From Blastocatellia bacterium (lineage in GTDB: Bacteria; Acidobacteriota; Blastocatellia; Pyrinomonadales; Pyrinomonadaceae), in assembly GCA_003487805.1 (NCBI GenBank), contig DNNE01000158.1, positions 23,733-61,124 of the forward strand: DNA of 37,392 bases. Reading direction: 5' to 3'. The notes beneath the pieces are model-generated. The model made no database searches. It was not told the origin of the DNA and was given only the letters and a program-made list of their open reading frames with translations. Below are positions 7,389-15,463 of the stretch, piece after piece (within the stretch, counting starts at the first letter, position 1; each line of letters starts with the position of its first letter). Made by a program: the position numbers and the translations under genes.

Positions 7389-8881
7389 GCACACCGTCAC
7401 CCTCAAACAAAATCGAAGTTGGATCGGTTTCGGATAGAGGCCTGAGCGAGAAGCGCCCGCTCAACGAAGACTCTTACCTCGCGGATGTTGAGCGCGGCAT
7501 CTTCGTCGTCGCGGATGGAGTCGGCGGCGCCGAAGCCGGCGAAGTTGCTTCACAAACCGCGGTCGATGTCCTGGACGATGCCTTTCGCCATAAGGTCAAT
7601 GACGGCGAAGACGTCGAAGATTTGATGGAGCTGGCGATTCAGCGCGCGAACAGCTCGATCCATCAAATGGCCGCGGACAATCCGCGCTTCGCGATGATGG
7701 CAACTACGGTCGTCGCGCTGCATATCGAAGGCAATCGCGCGACGATTGGGCACGTTGGCGATTCACGTCTTTATCGCGTGACCCCGGATGGAAATCTGCA
7801 TCGCGAAACCGAAGACCACTCGATCGTCGAAGAAGAAGTGCGCGCGGGGCGCATGACGCCTGAGCAGGCTGCGAACCATCCGAGCAAGAACGTGATTAGC
7901 CGCGCGCTGGGCGCAGAAAACACCGTCGAAGCGGACATGAAAACCATCGACGTCCAGGACGGCAGTGCTTTTCTACTGTGCACCGACGGCATCACGCGTC
8001 ACCTCCCTGACAACGAGCTGCGCGAGCTCATGACGGGCGACGGTACGCCGGTACAGCTTTGTGAGGAAATGAAACGCCGCTGTTATCAACGCGGCGCGGA
8101 AGATAATCTGACCGCGGTGATCGTGCAAGTCGGAACGCCGAAATTTGAGCGGCACGCGATCGATGACGAGCCGACCGTTTCGTTCGAAACCCAACCGACT
8201 GAAGTTCCGCCGCCACCTCCGGCAGTTGCCGCGGCGGACAACGCAACCCTCTTAACACCGCCGTCGCGTATTGCGTTTCCGGCGCCAGCGCCGGTCGAAC
8301 AAACTGCGGCAGCATCAGCTGGGGTGGCGACGAAATCGGGGGGTGGGCGTGGCGTATTGCGCTTCTTCCTCTTTCTTCTGTTCATCGGAGCTGTCGGCGC
8401 TGCGTTTTACGGCGGCATGATCTATCAGCGTCAGCAACACTTCACGATGACGAGCACCAACGCGCAGCCAAGCCCCTCGCCCCAGTCGACGCTCGCATCG
8501 AAGCGCTCCGCGGTAGATGCCGATCCGAAGAAATGGCTGGCTGACAACGTGCCGGCGCAGCTGACGAAAGAATCAATCCCGAAGCCGACTGATTCCAAAG
8601 ACCCTGAATTTCTCTATTTGTACGGCCGGGCTTTGATGCTTACCGGAGATCATCGCGGCGCCAGCGATGCGTTCGAACTTGCCGTCAACAATTTTCGTTC
8701 TGATAGTAAGAACACATTGACGCTGGACGCTGAAACCAAGCTCGCGAATGCCGCGGCCACTTTGAAATTGAACAAGGCATCAGCAAATTCCCTGTCGCAA
8801 CAAACTTCAATGGCTGAAGATAAAGCGATTCGCATTCTCGACGAGACGCTCGGCCTCAAGAGCGAAGCCCCTCCTAAATAA
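7385..8881 (+). CDS. PP2C-family Ser/Thr protein phosphatase, membrane anchored
   Basis: A 498-residue metal-dependent phosphatase of the PstP/Stp type, removing phosphate from Ser/Thr residues of kinase targets. The metal-binding acidic residues are in place: NED29, D44-G45, D201-G202 and D240-N241, with TTV and GHVGDSRLYRV motifs between them. A proline-rich linker follows (PPPPP near residue 277), then one transmembrane helix at about 326-348. The C-terminal part, about 350-498, holds at least one TPR-like unit (FLYLYGRALMLTGDHRGA) and would lie outside the membrane. It overlaps the RodA/FtsW gene by 4 bp and precedes the kinase by 15 bp, so it is the natural antagonist of that kinase. Confidence 0.92.
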   Translation: MSTPSPSNKIEVGSVSDRGLSEKRPLNEDSYLADVERGIFVVADGVGGAEAGEVASQTAVDVLDDAFRHKVNDGEDVEDLMELAIQRANSSIHQMAADNPRFAMMATTVVALHIEGNRATIGHVGDSRLYRVTPDGNLHRETEDHSIVEEEVRAGRMTPEQAANHPSKNVISRALGAENTVEADMKTIDVQDGSAFLLCTDGITRHLPDNELRELMTGDGTPVQLCEEMKRRCYQRGAEDNLTAVIVQVGTPKFERHAIDDEPTVSFETQPTEVPPPPPAVAAADNATLLTPPSRIAFPAPAPVEQTAAASAGVATKSGGGRGVLRFFLFLLFIGAVGAAFYGGMIYQRQQHFTMTSTNAQPSPSPQSTLASKRSAVDADPKKWLADNVPAQLTKESIPKPTDSKDPEFLYLYGRALMLTGDHRGASDAFELAVNNFRSDSKNTLTLDAETKLANAAATLKLNKASANSLSQQTSMAEDKAIRILDETLGLKSEAPPK

Positions 8882-8896
8882 CATCACTCACCGTCG

Positions 8897-10444
8897 ATGA
8901 CTGAACTAAAGCTTCTTCAGTGCAGACTCGACAGTCGTTATGACATCGAAGACTGCCTGGGACGTGGCAGCTACGCCGAGATTTATCTGGCGCGCGATAC
9001 GGCCGCGACGGACGAGCGATTTCGCAGCGTCGTCATCAAAGCGCTCAATGTCCTGCTTCAGGGTTATCAGGATCCGGAACTCGAAGCCACCCTCATTCAA
9101 AACTTTCAAAATGAAGCCGTAGCTCTCGATCGCGTGCGCCATCCGAATATAATAAGCCGCCTCGGCCACGGAACTGCGTTCGATCTCAGTGGCACTACTT
9201 TTCATTATCTGGTGCTGGAATACCTGAGCGGTGGGGATCTCGCAAAGCTTTGTCGCGAAGAGCCATTAACTCTCGAACGGGCCCTGAAGTATTTGCAGCA
9301 GATTTGCGCCGGCCTCGCGCACGCGCACGCGTGTGGCGTGATTCATCGTGACATCAAGCCACAAAACCTCCTACTTACTACAGATCGCGAGACGGTGAAG
9401 ATTGCCGACTTTGGGGTCGCGCGCATCGAAGCATCCGATGGCGCTATTACGCGCGTCGGTACAAACATTTATGCAGCTCCGGAGCACCACCCGCTGGTGC
9501 AGACGGCACAACTCGACATCACGGGCTCGTTAAGCTCTTCATCACTAACGCCCGCGGCGGACATTTATTCCCTGGCAAAGACGGCCTACACGATGATTTG
9601 CGGGGCTTCGCCGCGCGCATTCGCGCATCAGCCAATCACGGAATTGCCGGCGTCAATGTCACCTCAACCGTGGGCCGGATCTTTGCTGCGCGTGTTGGAG
9701 CGCGCCACGCAGGCGCGACCCGCCGACCGATATCAAACCGTGCAGGACTTTTGGGACGATCTTAACGATGTGGCGATGCCGGTAACGCAGCCCCTGGCTG
9801 TTCGGCAAGCGCGCCAGTCCTTCAGTGCGGATCTCAAGGTCGACGATGCTTTGACCATAGCTGCTCCGCCGCGACCACGATTCGAAAGTTCGCGCGAACT
9901 AAAGCAGCAAGAGGCGGGAAACGGAGGACCGCGGCCGCGAATTGTCGTTCCGATTCGGGGATCTCAGCCCGGAGCATTCCTGCCGGAGTTTGCTGCGATC
10001 GAGTCGGGACGCGTGAAAGTTCCGATCGTGCAAAACGGTTTGCCCGGGCGATCCGCACCTTCAATTGTAGTTGCCAAACGGCGCCGCCGCGGTCGCGACT
10101 TCGCCGTTGGCTTAGCTCTTGTGTTATGTTTCGCTGGTTTGTTGATAGCAACTGGCGCGTACGTTCGTTCCTGGATCAAGCAGCACCGCGCGCAGCAAAC
10201 AGCGACCACAACCACTGATGCAGGTCGGCAGGCCGTGACAACCACCGACGTAAATTTGCGCGCGGGGCCGAATGGCCTAACCGAGAAGGTAGGTTTGGCT
10301 GAGGCAGGATCGCGAGTGCAAGTGATAACGATCACCCCCAGCGGCAGCTGGTGCGAAATCCAGGTGCTACAACACGGGCGGCCGAAAGATCCATCGTCGG
10401 CCGATCGCGGCTGGGTAAATCGAACGTACTTAAAATTTGACTGA
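8897..10444 (+). CDS. Ser/Thr protein kinase with transmembrane helix and extracytoplasmic SH3-like domain
   Basis: A 515-residue Hanks-type kinase. The catalytic domain (about 15-290) has the glycine loop G22-R-G24, the ATP-anchoring K48, the HRD loop with D152, K154 and N157, DFG at 171-173, and APE. A juxtamembrane linker leads to one transmembrane helix at about 402-426. The external part ends in a bacterial SH3-like module (VNLRAGPNG... to GWVNRTYLKF, about 445-515). Mycobacterial PknB carries PASTA repeats in this position; here an SH3b-like domain, a fold often associated with cell-wall binding, takes their place. The neighbouring FHA, PBP, RodA and phosphatase genes suggest it senses or regulates wall synthesis. 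No Shine-Dalgarno is obvious. Confidence 0.92.
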   Translation: MTELKLLQCRLDSRYDIEDCLGRGSYAEIYLARDTAATDERFRSVVIKALNVLLQGYQDPELEATLIQNFQNEAVALDRVRHPNIISRLGHGTAFDLSGTTFHYLVLEYLSGGDLAKLCREEPLTLERALKYLQQICAGLAHAHACGVIHRDIKPQNLLLTTDRETVKIADFGVARIEASDGAITRVGTNIYAAPEHHPLVQTAQLDITGSLSSSSLTPAADIYSLAKTAYTMICGASPRAFAHQPITELPASMSPQPWAGSLLRVLERATQARPADRYQTVQDFWDDLNDVAMPVTQPLAVRQARQSFSADLKVDDALTIAAPPRPRFESSRELKQQEAGNGGPRPRIVVPIRGSQPGAFLPEFAAIESGRVKVPIVQNGLPGRSAPSIVVAKRRRRGRDFAVGLALVLCFAGLLIATGAYVRSWIKQHRAQQTATTTTDAGRQAVTTTDVNLRAGPNGLTEKVGLAEAGSRVQVITITPSGSWCEIQVLQHGRPKDPSSADRGWVNRTYLKFD

Positions 10445-10450
10445 TATACT
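10442..10450 (+). promoter_or_regulatory. Candidate extended -10 promoter before the second FHA gene
   Basis: TGATATACT fits the extended -10 form TGnTATAAT with one mismatch. No good -35 is seen. It overlaps the end of the kinase gene, and a transcript from it would begin just before the REP doublet at 10459 and run into the FHA gene at 10530. Confidence 0.3.
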
Positions 10451-10458
10451 CAACTTAG

Positions 10459-10508
10459 TTTAGAGCACGCACTTGTGCGTGCCGGCGGGCACAAGTGCCC
10501 GCTCTAAA
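10459..10508. repeat. REP doublet, family B copy 2
   Basis: Perfect outer arms TTTAGAGC and GCTCTAAA enclose two hairpins, ACGCACTTGTGCGT (10467-10480) and GGGCACAAGTGCCC (10487-10500). It is the better-preserved relative of 5640-5686. The open reading frame upstream of the FHA start runs through it, which argues against that longer start. Confidence 0.8.
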
Positions 10509-10519
10509 CAAAGCACCTT

Positions 10520-10524
10520 AGGAG
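10520..10524 (+). promoter_or_regulatory. Shine-Dalgarno fixing a GTG start
   Basis: AGGAG lies 5 nt before GTG at 10530. It selects this start over the longer frame opening at 10473 inside the repeat. Confidence 0.6.
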
Positions 10525-10529
10525 TAGCA

Positions 10530-11402
10530 GTGGGCTTAATCGAATCAATTCGACGTTGGATCGACGGTGAAACCACCGACGACATACTTGAAGAGGCTGA
10601 CGAGCATGCAAAGCCGCGCCGCGTCTGGGAAGAGTTTCTGGTAAAGATCGCGCGCGAAGTCGAAGCCTGCATGCAGCGCGAGATGTTCACGCCGCCCGGT
10701 GGTCCAACCTACATTCCGCGCGAATACATCGTCTATCTCAGCAACGACGACGACAAAGAATGGCAGGGCGACAAACGGCGCGGCCTGGAGCAGGGACTGT
10801 TTCATGTTTTGTCCGAACGCGCGCGCGAGCTGGCCGGATCGGTTCAGTTGCAAACCAAGTCGTTCGCGATCGAACTGCGGGTCGACGGCACGCTCAACAA
10901 AGGCGAGTTCCGCGTGCAACCGGTTTGGGATGAAACCGAAACGGGCCACACGATGGTCACCGCCCGTCCGGCAACTACCACGACCAGCGCGGGTCCCGCT
11001 GTTACCAACACTGAAGCAGCACCTGATCTCGACGATACCGGCGCGGGCAACACTGAAGGCGAAGTTACCATGGTGCGTCCGCGGGTCGTCGATCTCTATT
11101 CAGTCGAGCTGTGGCGCGAAGGTGTCAGGCAGACGGTGGTTAAGATCACGAAAGCTGAAATCACGATTGGTCGCGGTTCGCGAACTATCGCTGTCGATCT
11201 GCCGTTGAAAGGCGATCCGGAAATCAGTCGCGTGCACGCTACGCTGATGTTTGATGATCAGGGTCGTTATTGGCTAACGCCAAAAGGAAGAAACCCAACC
11301 TTGGTCTCCGGCCGAGAGATACCGCGCGATGAACGCACTGCAGTGCGGCCCGACGAGAAGATTGGGATTTGCAGCTATACGCTGAGGATTCAGCCTAAAT
11401 AG
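10530..11402 (+). CDS. Second FhaA-like protein: DUF3662-type N-terminus plus FHA domain
   Basis: A 290-residue protein built like the one at 2813. The N-terminal half (about 1-130) contains FTPPGGPTYIPREYIVYLS, resembling the strand pattern of the FhaA N-terminal domain. A threonine-rich linker (about 138-182) leads to a C-terminal FHA domain (about 186-288) with G214-R215, S233-R-V-H236 and RNPT. The Thr-rich linker includes T-M-V sequences that might be phosphorylated, though this is speculative. The kinase gene is directly upstream, so recognition of its phosphothreonine products is likely. The GTG start is chosen for its AGGAG. The gene ends 5 bp from the convergent HD-GYP gene. Confidence 0.75.
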   Translation: MGLIESIRRWIDGETTDDILEEADEHAKPRRVWEEFLVKIAREVEACMQREMFTPPGGPTYIPREYIVYLSNDDDKEWQGDKRRGLEQGLFHVLSERARELAGSVQLQTKSFAIELRVDGTLNKGEFRVQPVWDETETGHTMVTARPATTTTSAGPAVTNTEAAPDLDDTGAGNTEGEVTMVRPRVVDLYSVELWREGVRQTVVKITKAEITIGRGSRTIAVDLPLKGDPEISRVHATLMFDDQGRYWLTPKGRNPTLVSGREIPRDERTAVRPDEKIGICSYTLRIQPK

Positions 11403-11407
11403 TTCGC

Positions 11408-12676
11408 TCAATTACCCGCTGCGCTCGCCGCTCTCGTATCACCGCCGCCGTCGAACTCCGAAAGCATCTGGCTTAACATGGGACTCAAGCGCTCCATGTT
11501 GCTGTAATTTCGGTTGAGCAGATTCAGCAGGCGGCGTTCCTTACTTCCTTCAATCTCTTTCAAAAACGCGCGGCAGAACGCACACACCACTTCGGGATCG
11601 AATTGCGTGCCGGTATTGACGCGAAAGTCCGCGAGCACGTCTTCGAGCGGAAGCTTCTTGCGATAAGGACGATCGGTTGTCATTGCATCGAACGAATCTG
11701 CGAGGGTAACGATCTTCGCGCCTGGCGGAATCTGATCTCCCTTCAAACCGTCGGGATATCCGTTGCCGTCCATACGCTCGTGGTGATAGCGGGCCATCAA
11801 AGGAATGTCGGCGTAAGGATGGCTGATGGGCGACAGGATTTCGTAACCGGCGTAGGGGTGACGATTCATTTCTTTCTGCTCTTTCGCGTTGAAACGGCCG
11901 GGCGAGTTTAAGACGGAGAGGTCCACAATCAATTTGCCGATGTCGTGAAGATAACCGGCGATCGTAATGCCTTCAACCTCCTCATCCGGCCAGCCCATTT
12001 CGCGCGCGATGATCTCGCTGTATTTGCCGACGCGCACCGAATGGCCCTGGGTGTAGCGATCCTTGATGTCGATCGCGGCCGCGAACGCCCGCACCGTCTC
12101 TTTGTAGATTGCCCGCAGACCTTCATATAAACGCAGGTTCTCATCAGCCTTGTGCCCGATTTCGTCGAGCAAGCGATGGCTGCGAATGCCGACGCCGATG
12201 TGGCGCGACAAAGCAGACAACACTTCCAAATCTTCGTCGGTGAATTTTTCGCCGGTCGCTTTTTCGCCCAGCAGCACCAGACCAATCAATTCCTCACGAA
12301 CGACGAGCGGCAAGACGAGATCGATTTCAACTGAAGCAAACGCGTCTTTGTGATCTTCCAGGAATCGCTGAGCTTCTTTGCCGGCATCAGCCAAAGAAAT
12401 CGACGAGCCGAGACTCGACAACCGCTGCGCGTGATCAGTTGATAAAGCGAGCGGGCCACTGAGTGACTCGCCAAGTCCGCGGGTCGCCACAAACCGAACA
12501 GATCCCGGCTCTCGTTCGTATTCGGCAACCGCGCCGCGGCGAATCGCGAGTGAGCCGAGCAATAAATGAAACGACGTCCGCAGCATCTCATCAAAGTCGC
12601 CCGCGGCCGCGATCTCCTGGCCCAGATCAGCCAGGGCTGAGAACGTATGAAGTAATCGTTGAGTGTTTGTATCCAT
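11408..12676 (-). CDS. GAF-HD-GYP cyclic-di-GMP phosphodiesterase
   Basis: A 422-residue soluble protein. A GAF sensor domain (about 8-170) precedes an HD-GYP domain (about 190-380) that hydrolyses c-di-GMP. Metal ligands and signature residues are present: H212, H244-D245 in LHDIGK, H273, H298-H299, N305-G306-Y307-P308, and D327/D330 in LADSFDAM. The ligand of the GAF domain is unknown. It is the last gene of a minus-strand group with a diguanylate cyclase, an RsbW-like ATPase protein and a STAS protein, so the group carries both the maker and the breaker of the same second messenger. It is separated from the STAS gene by a REP doublet, so it may be expressed separately in part. Confidence 0.92.
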   Translation of the reverse strand: MDTNTQRLLHTFSALADLGQEIAAAGDFDEMLRTSFHLLLGSLAIRRGAVAEYEREPGSVRFVATRGLGESLSGPLALSTDHAQRLSSLGSSISLADAGKEAQRFLEDHKDAFASVEIDLVLPLVVREELIGLVLLGEKATGEKFTDEDLEVLSALSRHIGVGIRSHRLLDEIGHKADENLRLYEGLRAIYKETVRAFAAAIDIKDRYTQGHSVRVGKYSEIIAREMGWPDEEVEGITIAGYLHDIGKLIVDLSVLNSPGRFNAKEQKEMNRHPYAGYEILSPISHPYADIPLMARYHHERMDGNGYPDGLKGDQIPPGAKIVTLADSFDAMTTDRPYRKKLPLEDVLADFRVNTGTQFDPEVVCAFCRAFLKEIEGSKERRLLNLLNRNYSNMERLSPMLSQMLSEFDGGGDTRAASAAGN

Positions 12677-12715
12677 GAATCCTTGTGGAGTCGCAAGCCC
12701 GCGCAGGGCGGGCTC

Positions 12716-12795
12716 GTTACAGAACCGCTTGCGGTAGCAAGCGGGTTATTTAAGATTCTCGACTACCCGGTCGCTACCGCAACCGGTTCCGTAAC
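12716..12795. repeat. REP doublet, family A copy 2
   Basis: GTTACAGAACCG and CGGTTCCGTAAC bracket inner palindromes including CCGCTTGCGGTAGCAAGCGG and CCGGTCGCTACCGCAACCGG. It is the reverse-complement relative of 5560-5637. A separate small hairpin, AGCCCGC...GCGGGCT, lies immediately before it at about 12697-12714. Confidence 0.8.
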
Positions 12796-12796
12796 T

Positions 12797-12823
12797 GGCC
12801 CTCCCTTACGGTTGGGCTTCTGA
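12797..12823. repeat. 27-nt dispersed repeat, copy 2
   Basis: It matches 673-699 at 26 of 27 positions. On the minus strand this repeat supplies the final codons (SEAQP) and the stop of the STAS gene, so the 3' end of that gene lies inside the repeat. Confidence 0.7.
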
Positions 12824-13174
12824 AATTAATGAAAGGGCTTCGTCTTCGCTGGACACCAGGCTAACGTGTCGGGTCAGACCCAGCATCTGAAATAATTCTG
12901 CCGTATGATTGTTGACGTCGGAAAAAATCAATCGCGCGGTACTTTTTTCGGCGGCATCGATTACGCCAACCAGAATCGAAACTCCAATGCTGTTGACGAT
13001 TTCTGTGTCTCGAAAATTGATAATGAGCGTACGGTGGCCGGATTCAAGCTGGCGTTTGCACTCGCGCTCAATGCGTTCACCGCTCAGTTTGTTGAGATAG
13101 TCGCTGGCGTAAATAATAGCCGCGTCCCCAACACTCCGTGCCTGTACAGAACTTTCCCCAGTTGTGTCTGACAT
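12806..13174 (-). CDS. STAS-domain anti-sigma factor antagonist
   Basis: A 122-residue single STAS domain, the SpoIIAA/RsbV type of switch protein that binds an RsbW-like kinase and is inactivated by phosphorylation of a serine. The expected site is S62 in VNSIGVS, where the family consensus is D-S-x-G; the preceding residue is Asn here. The neighbouring upstream gene encodes a C-terminal RsbW-like HATPase, its probable partner. The frame opens earlier, at a GTG at 13231 within a repeat, but the ATG at 13174, with an AGGGGGG stretch 12-18 nt upstream, gives the normal domain start. The last codons come from a dispersed repeat. Confidence 0.85.
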   Translation of the reverse strand: MSDTTGESSVQARSVGDAAIIYASDYLNKLSGERIERECKRQLESGHRTLIINFRDTEIVNSIGVSILVGVIDAAEKSTARLIFSDVNNHTAELFQMLGLTRHVSLVSSEDEALSLISEAQP

Positions 13175-13202
13175 CTTCAGTAAGGCCCCCCTCTTACTGC
13201 CT

Positions 13203-13245
13203 GCACAAGTTGTTAACTTGTGTGCGGCCACAAGCTGCCAGCTTG
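13203..13245. repeat. Paired hairpins between STAS and ATPase genes
   Basis: CACAAGTTGTTAACTTGTG (13204-13222) and CAAGCTGCCAGCTTG (13231-13245) lie side by side. They occupy almost all of the space between the ATPase stop and the STAS start, and could modulate the ratio of the two partner proteins. Confidence 0.7.
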
Positions 13246-13252
13246 CGCTACA

Positions 13253-15463
13253 TTACCGATTGTACTTCGTCATCTTCAATTGCGTGCCGTCATCGACGCG
13301 TTCAAATTCCACTTCATCCATCAAGGTCTTTATCAATTTCAATCCCCAACCACGCCGGCTGCCATTACCCTGGTCAACAGCACTCTCGCCAGGTTGGCCG
13401 GCAACCTGCTCCGGAACTACGCCGCGGCTCGCAACAGTAACGACTAATTTATCATCTTCCACAACAAAGCGCTGGTAAATCTTGCGATCCGGGCTCAGGC
13501 TGTGCTCGGTTGCGTTGATGCACGCTTCGACGAGTGCGGTCTTAATCTGATTGATGGCCTCTGGTCGAAAGTTCAGGCGTCGCGCGATCTGCTCAAGCGT
13601 GTGCGCCGCGATCAATTCGCTGTCGTCGCCCATTGGAATCACCATTTCATATTCATCCGCGGCAGGCGCCGCAGTCGTACTCGCAGCAGATTGAATGCGC
13701 GATGTCAGGAATTTAATCTGGCGATGACTTGAGAACAATGCCTCGCGCTGATTTAGCAATTCACTTGCGCTCTCAGAGAAACCTTCGCGCGCCACCAGCC
13801 AAATCCTGGTTCGCACAAAGCCGTTCTCGCGCGCGAGAGCCGACAATCGATTGCACCATTCTTCAGCCAGTTCCCGGCTCGCCTCGAGTTTCGAATCGAT
13901 CTCAGCGACCAGCCAAACAACTTCGTTTTCTTCAGTGTACTCAGCCGCTTCAAACCCGTGCGCGACCACACAGCGCTCACTGTCGCATGCAACCGTCGAT
14001 GAATAAGCCGAACACGTCGCGGCGTAAACAATCTGCGGCAGGCGAGTCAGCTCAGATTCAGTGTCGAGGCCGCTTTCAATTACGTCCGCGTCTTCACCAC
14101 GATAGGCGGCGGCAAATCGATCATTGTGAAACAGGCTGGACGGCACGCTTTGACAATCGAAGCGGACGACGAGTTCCTGCAAGCTCAGCGCCGCTTCGCG
14201 CCGGTATTTGCGGGCCATTGTTTGCGGCGCGCGCTTCAAGGTGTCCAGCAGAGTTGTGGCGACCACCCGGGCGCGAGGTTCCGCAGTCACTTCGATTGCA
14301 TAATGTACGCGCAAGTAATCCAGCCACGCACTCGACTCAGCGTTCACCTCAATAAGGGCGCCGCTTGAATTAACTAATTCCCAGGTGTGCAGCGCATCGA
14401 TGACGCGCTCGAACTCGGGCGCCGCCAGGCCCAGCCTTTTCTTCCAGGCCCATAAGGAAGACTTAGGCGTTTCACTCAAAGACGATTCATACAAGAGACG
14501 GAATAGCGTGCGCCGGGTTTGGGCGCCCGTTGCGATAAGGTCGACAATTCGATCGAAGTGTCGTTTGAGCCGTCCACCCATTAGATCATCAACATACAAC
14601 CGCTGACAGGCGAGAAAGCTGGTGAGATTGGTTTGGGCTTCGCGCGCCGACTGAAGCAATTCCGCGATTAGCGCCGGGCTGTTGTTGAGCTGCTGCACAA
14701 CCAGATCGCGCGTCGGCTCATTCATTTCGATTCCATACCGCCGGGCCAGGACGTCGACGACACGCCGGGCACTGTCGTCACTCAGTCTCTCGATGTGGAT
14801 TATCGAGTTCGTGTCATTGACGCCATTATCAAGGCCATGGATCAACTCATTCATTTGGCGCCGCAAGCCGGCCACGGCCATCGGAATCTGTGCATTCCCA
14901 ATCGCCGACACGAGCCTGTGCGCCAGCATCACATCGTCTTGAAATGGTCGCACCGCCAGGCAATCGATTAATGGGAAGACCCCGCGACCCTCGCCTTTAA
15001 AACGGTGCGGCAAACCAAAACAGAAGGTGATCAAGTTCTCGCTTGAAACTTGTTCACGCTGAAAAGCCTCAATCAAACTGTTGACCAGTTCGTAATCGCC
15101 CGGCAAAGCCAACTCAAGCAGGTCGTGAAAAGTCAGCGGAGCCTGGCACAGCGATGGATCGACGCGGCGATACGCGATGTACTGCTGCAAAAACGTTTGA
15201 AAGAAACGCCGGGCGACATCGATGTCCGTGGATTCACTGCGACGGAAGGCGAAGTGAAAAGGAAACGGATCGCCGCGGCGTGCGAACAGATGATCGTAGC
15301 TCTGCCGCAGCAGCTCAGATCCGCCGGCGTCCGGGGCCGCAGGCAAAGCCAGCATGCGCGCAGCAGTCAGCGGCGAAGCCTGTTGCACAATCTGGCGCAA
15401 CTCGGCGTCGCGGCCGAAGAATTCATCGCGATTGACGCGAGCGAGAATGCGCGGCTGGACCAT
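13253..15463 (-). CDS. Degenerate AAA/STAND-like protein with C-terminal RsbW-like HATPase
   Basis: A 736-residue soluble protein with an unusual build. The N-terminus starts like an AAA_16/STAND ATPase (FFGRDAELRQI, residues 15-25), but the P-loop position (about 40-52, PAAPDAGGSELL) has G48 where the lysine should be. A Walker B-like FPLID167 and a lid-like segment follow. Residues about 440-610 are unassigned; a VVWLVAEIDSK stretch faintly recalls a nuclease-like fold. The C-terminus (about 625-736) is an anti-sigma-factor-type HATPase: N-box E646-xxx-N650 with H654, and G-rich box G705-W-G707. The G1 position reads S679-R-G681, lacking the usual adenine-contacting Asp. TAATG joins it to the upstream diguanylate cyclase gene. 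It probably binds the STAS protein encoded next. Confidence 0.78.
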   Translation of the reverse strand: MVQPRILARVNRDEFFGRDAELRQIVQQASPLTAARMLALPAAPDAGGSELLRQSYDHLFARRGDPFPFHFAFRRSESTDIDVARRFFQTFLQQYIAYRRVDPSLCQAPLTFHDLLELALPGDYELVNSLIEAFQREQVSSENLITFCFGLPHRFKGEGRGVFPLIDCLAVRPFQDDVMLAHRLVSAIGNAQIPMAVAGLRRQMNELIHGLDNGVNDTNSIIHIERLSDDSARRVVDVLARRYGIEMNEPTRDLVVQQLNNSPALIAELLQSAREAQTNLTSFLACQRLYVDDLMGGRLKRHFDRIVDLIATGAQTRRTLFRLLYESSLSETPKSSLWAWKKRLGLAAPEFERVIDALHTWELVNSSGALIEVNAESSAWLDYLRVHYAIEVTAEPRARVVATTLLDTLKRAPQTMARKYRREAALSLQELVVRFDCQSVPSSLFHNDRFAAAYRGEDADVIESGLDTESELTRLPQIVYAATCSAYSSTVACDSERCVVAHGFEAAEYTEENEVVWLVAEIDSKLEASRELAEEWCNRLSALARENGFVRTRIWLVAREGFSESASELLNQREALFSSHRQIKFLTSRIQSAASTTAAPAADEYEMVIPMGDDSELIAAHTLEQIARRLNFRPEAINQIKTALVEACINATEHSLSPDRKIYQRFVVEDDKLVVTVASRGVVPEQVAGQPGESAVDQGNGSRRGWGLKLIKTLMDEVEFERVDDGTQLKMTKYNR

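Noticed and set aside
10473..10529. Longer start for the second FHA protein
   Set aside because: The extra codons translate the REP doublet, and a good AGGAG lies before the GTG at 10530.
13729..14355. 208-residue plus-strand frame
   Set aside because: Antisense to the STAND/HATPase gene; its composition is arginine-rich and unlike a real protein.
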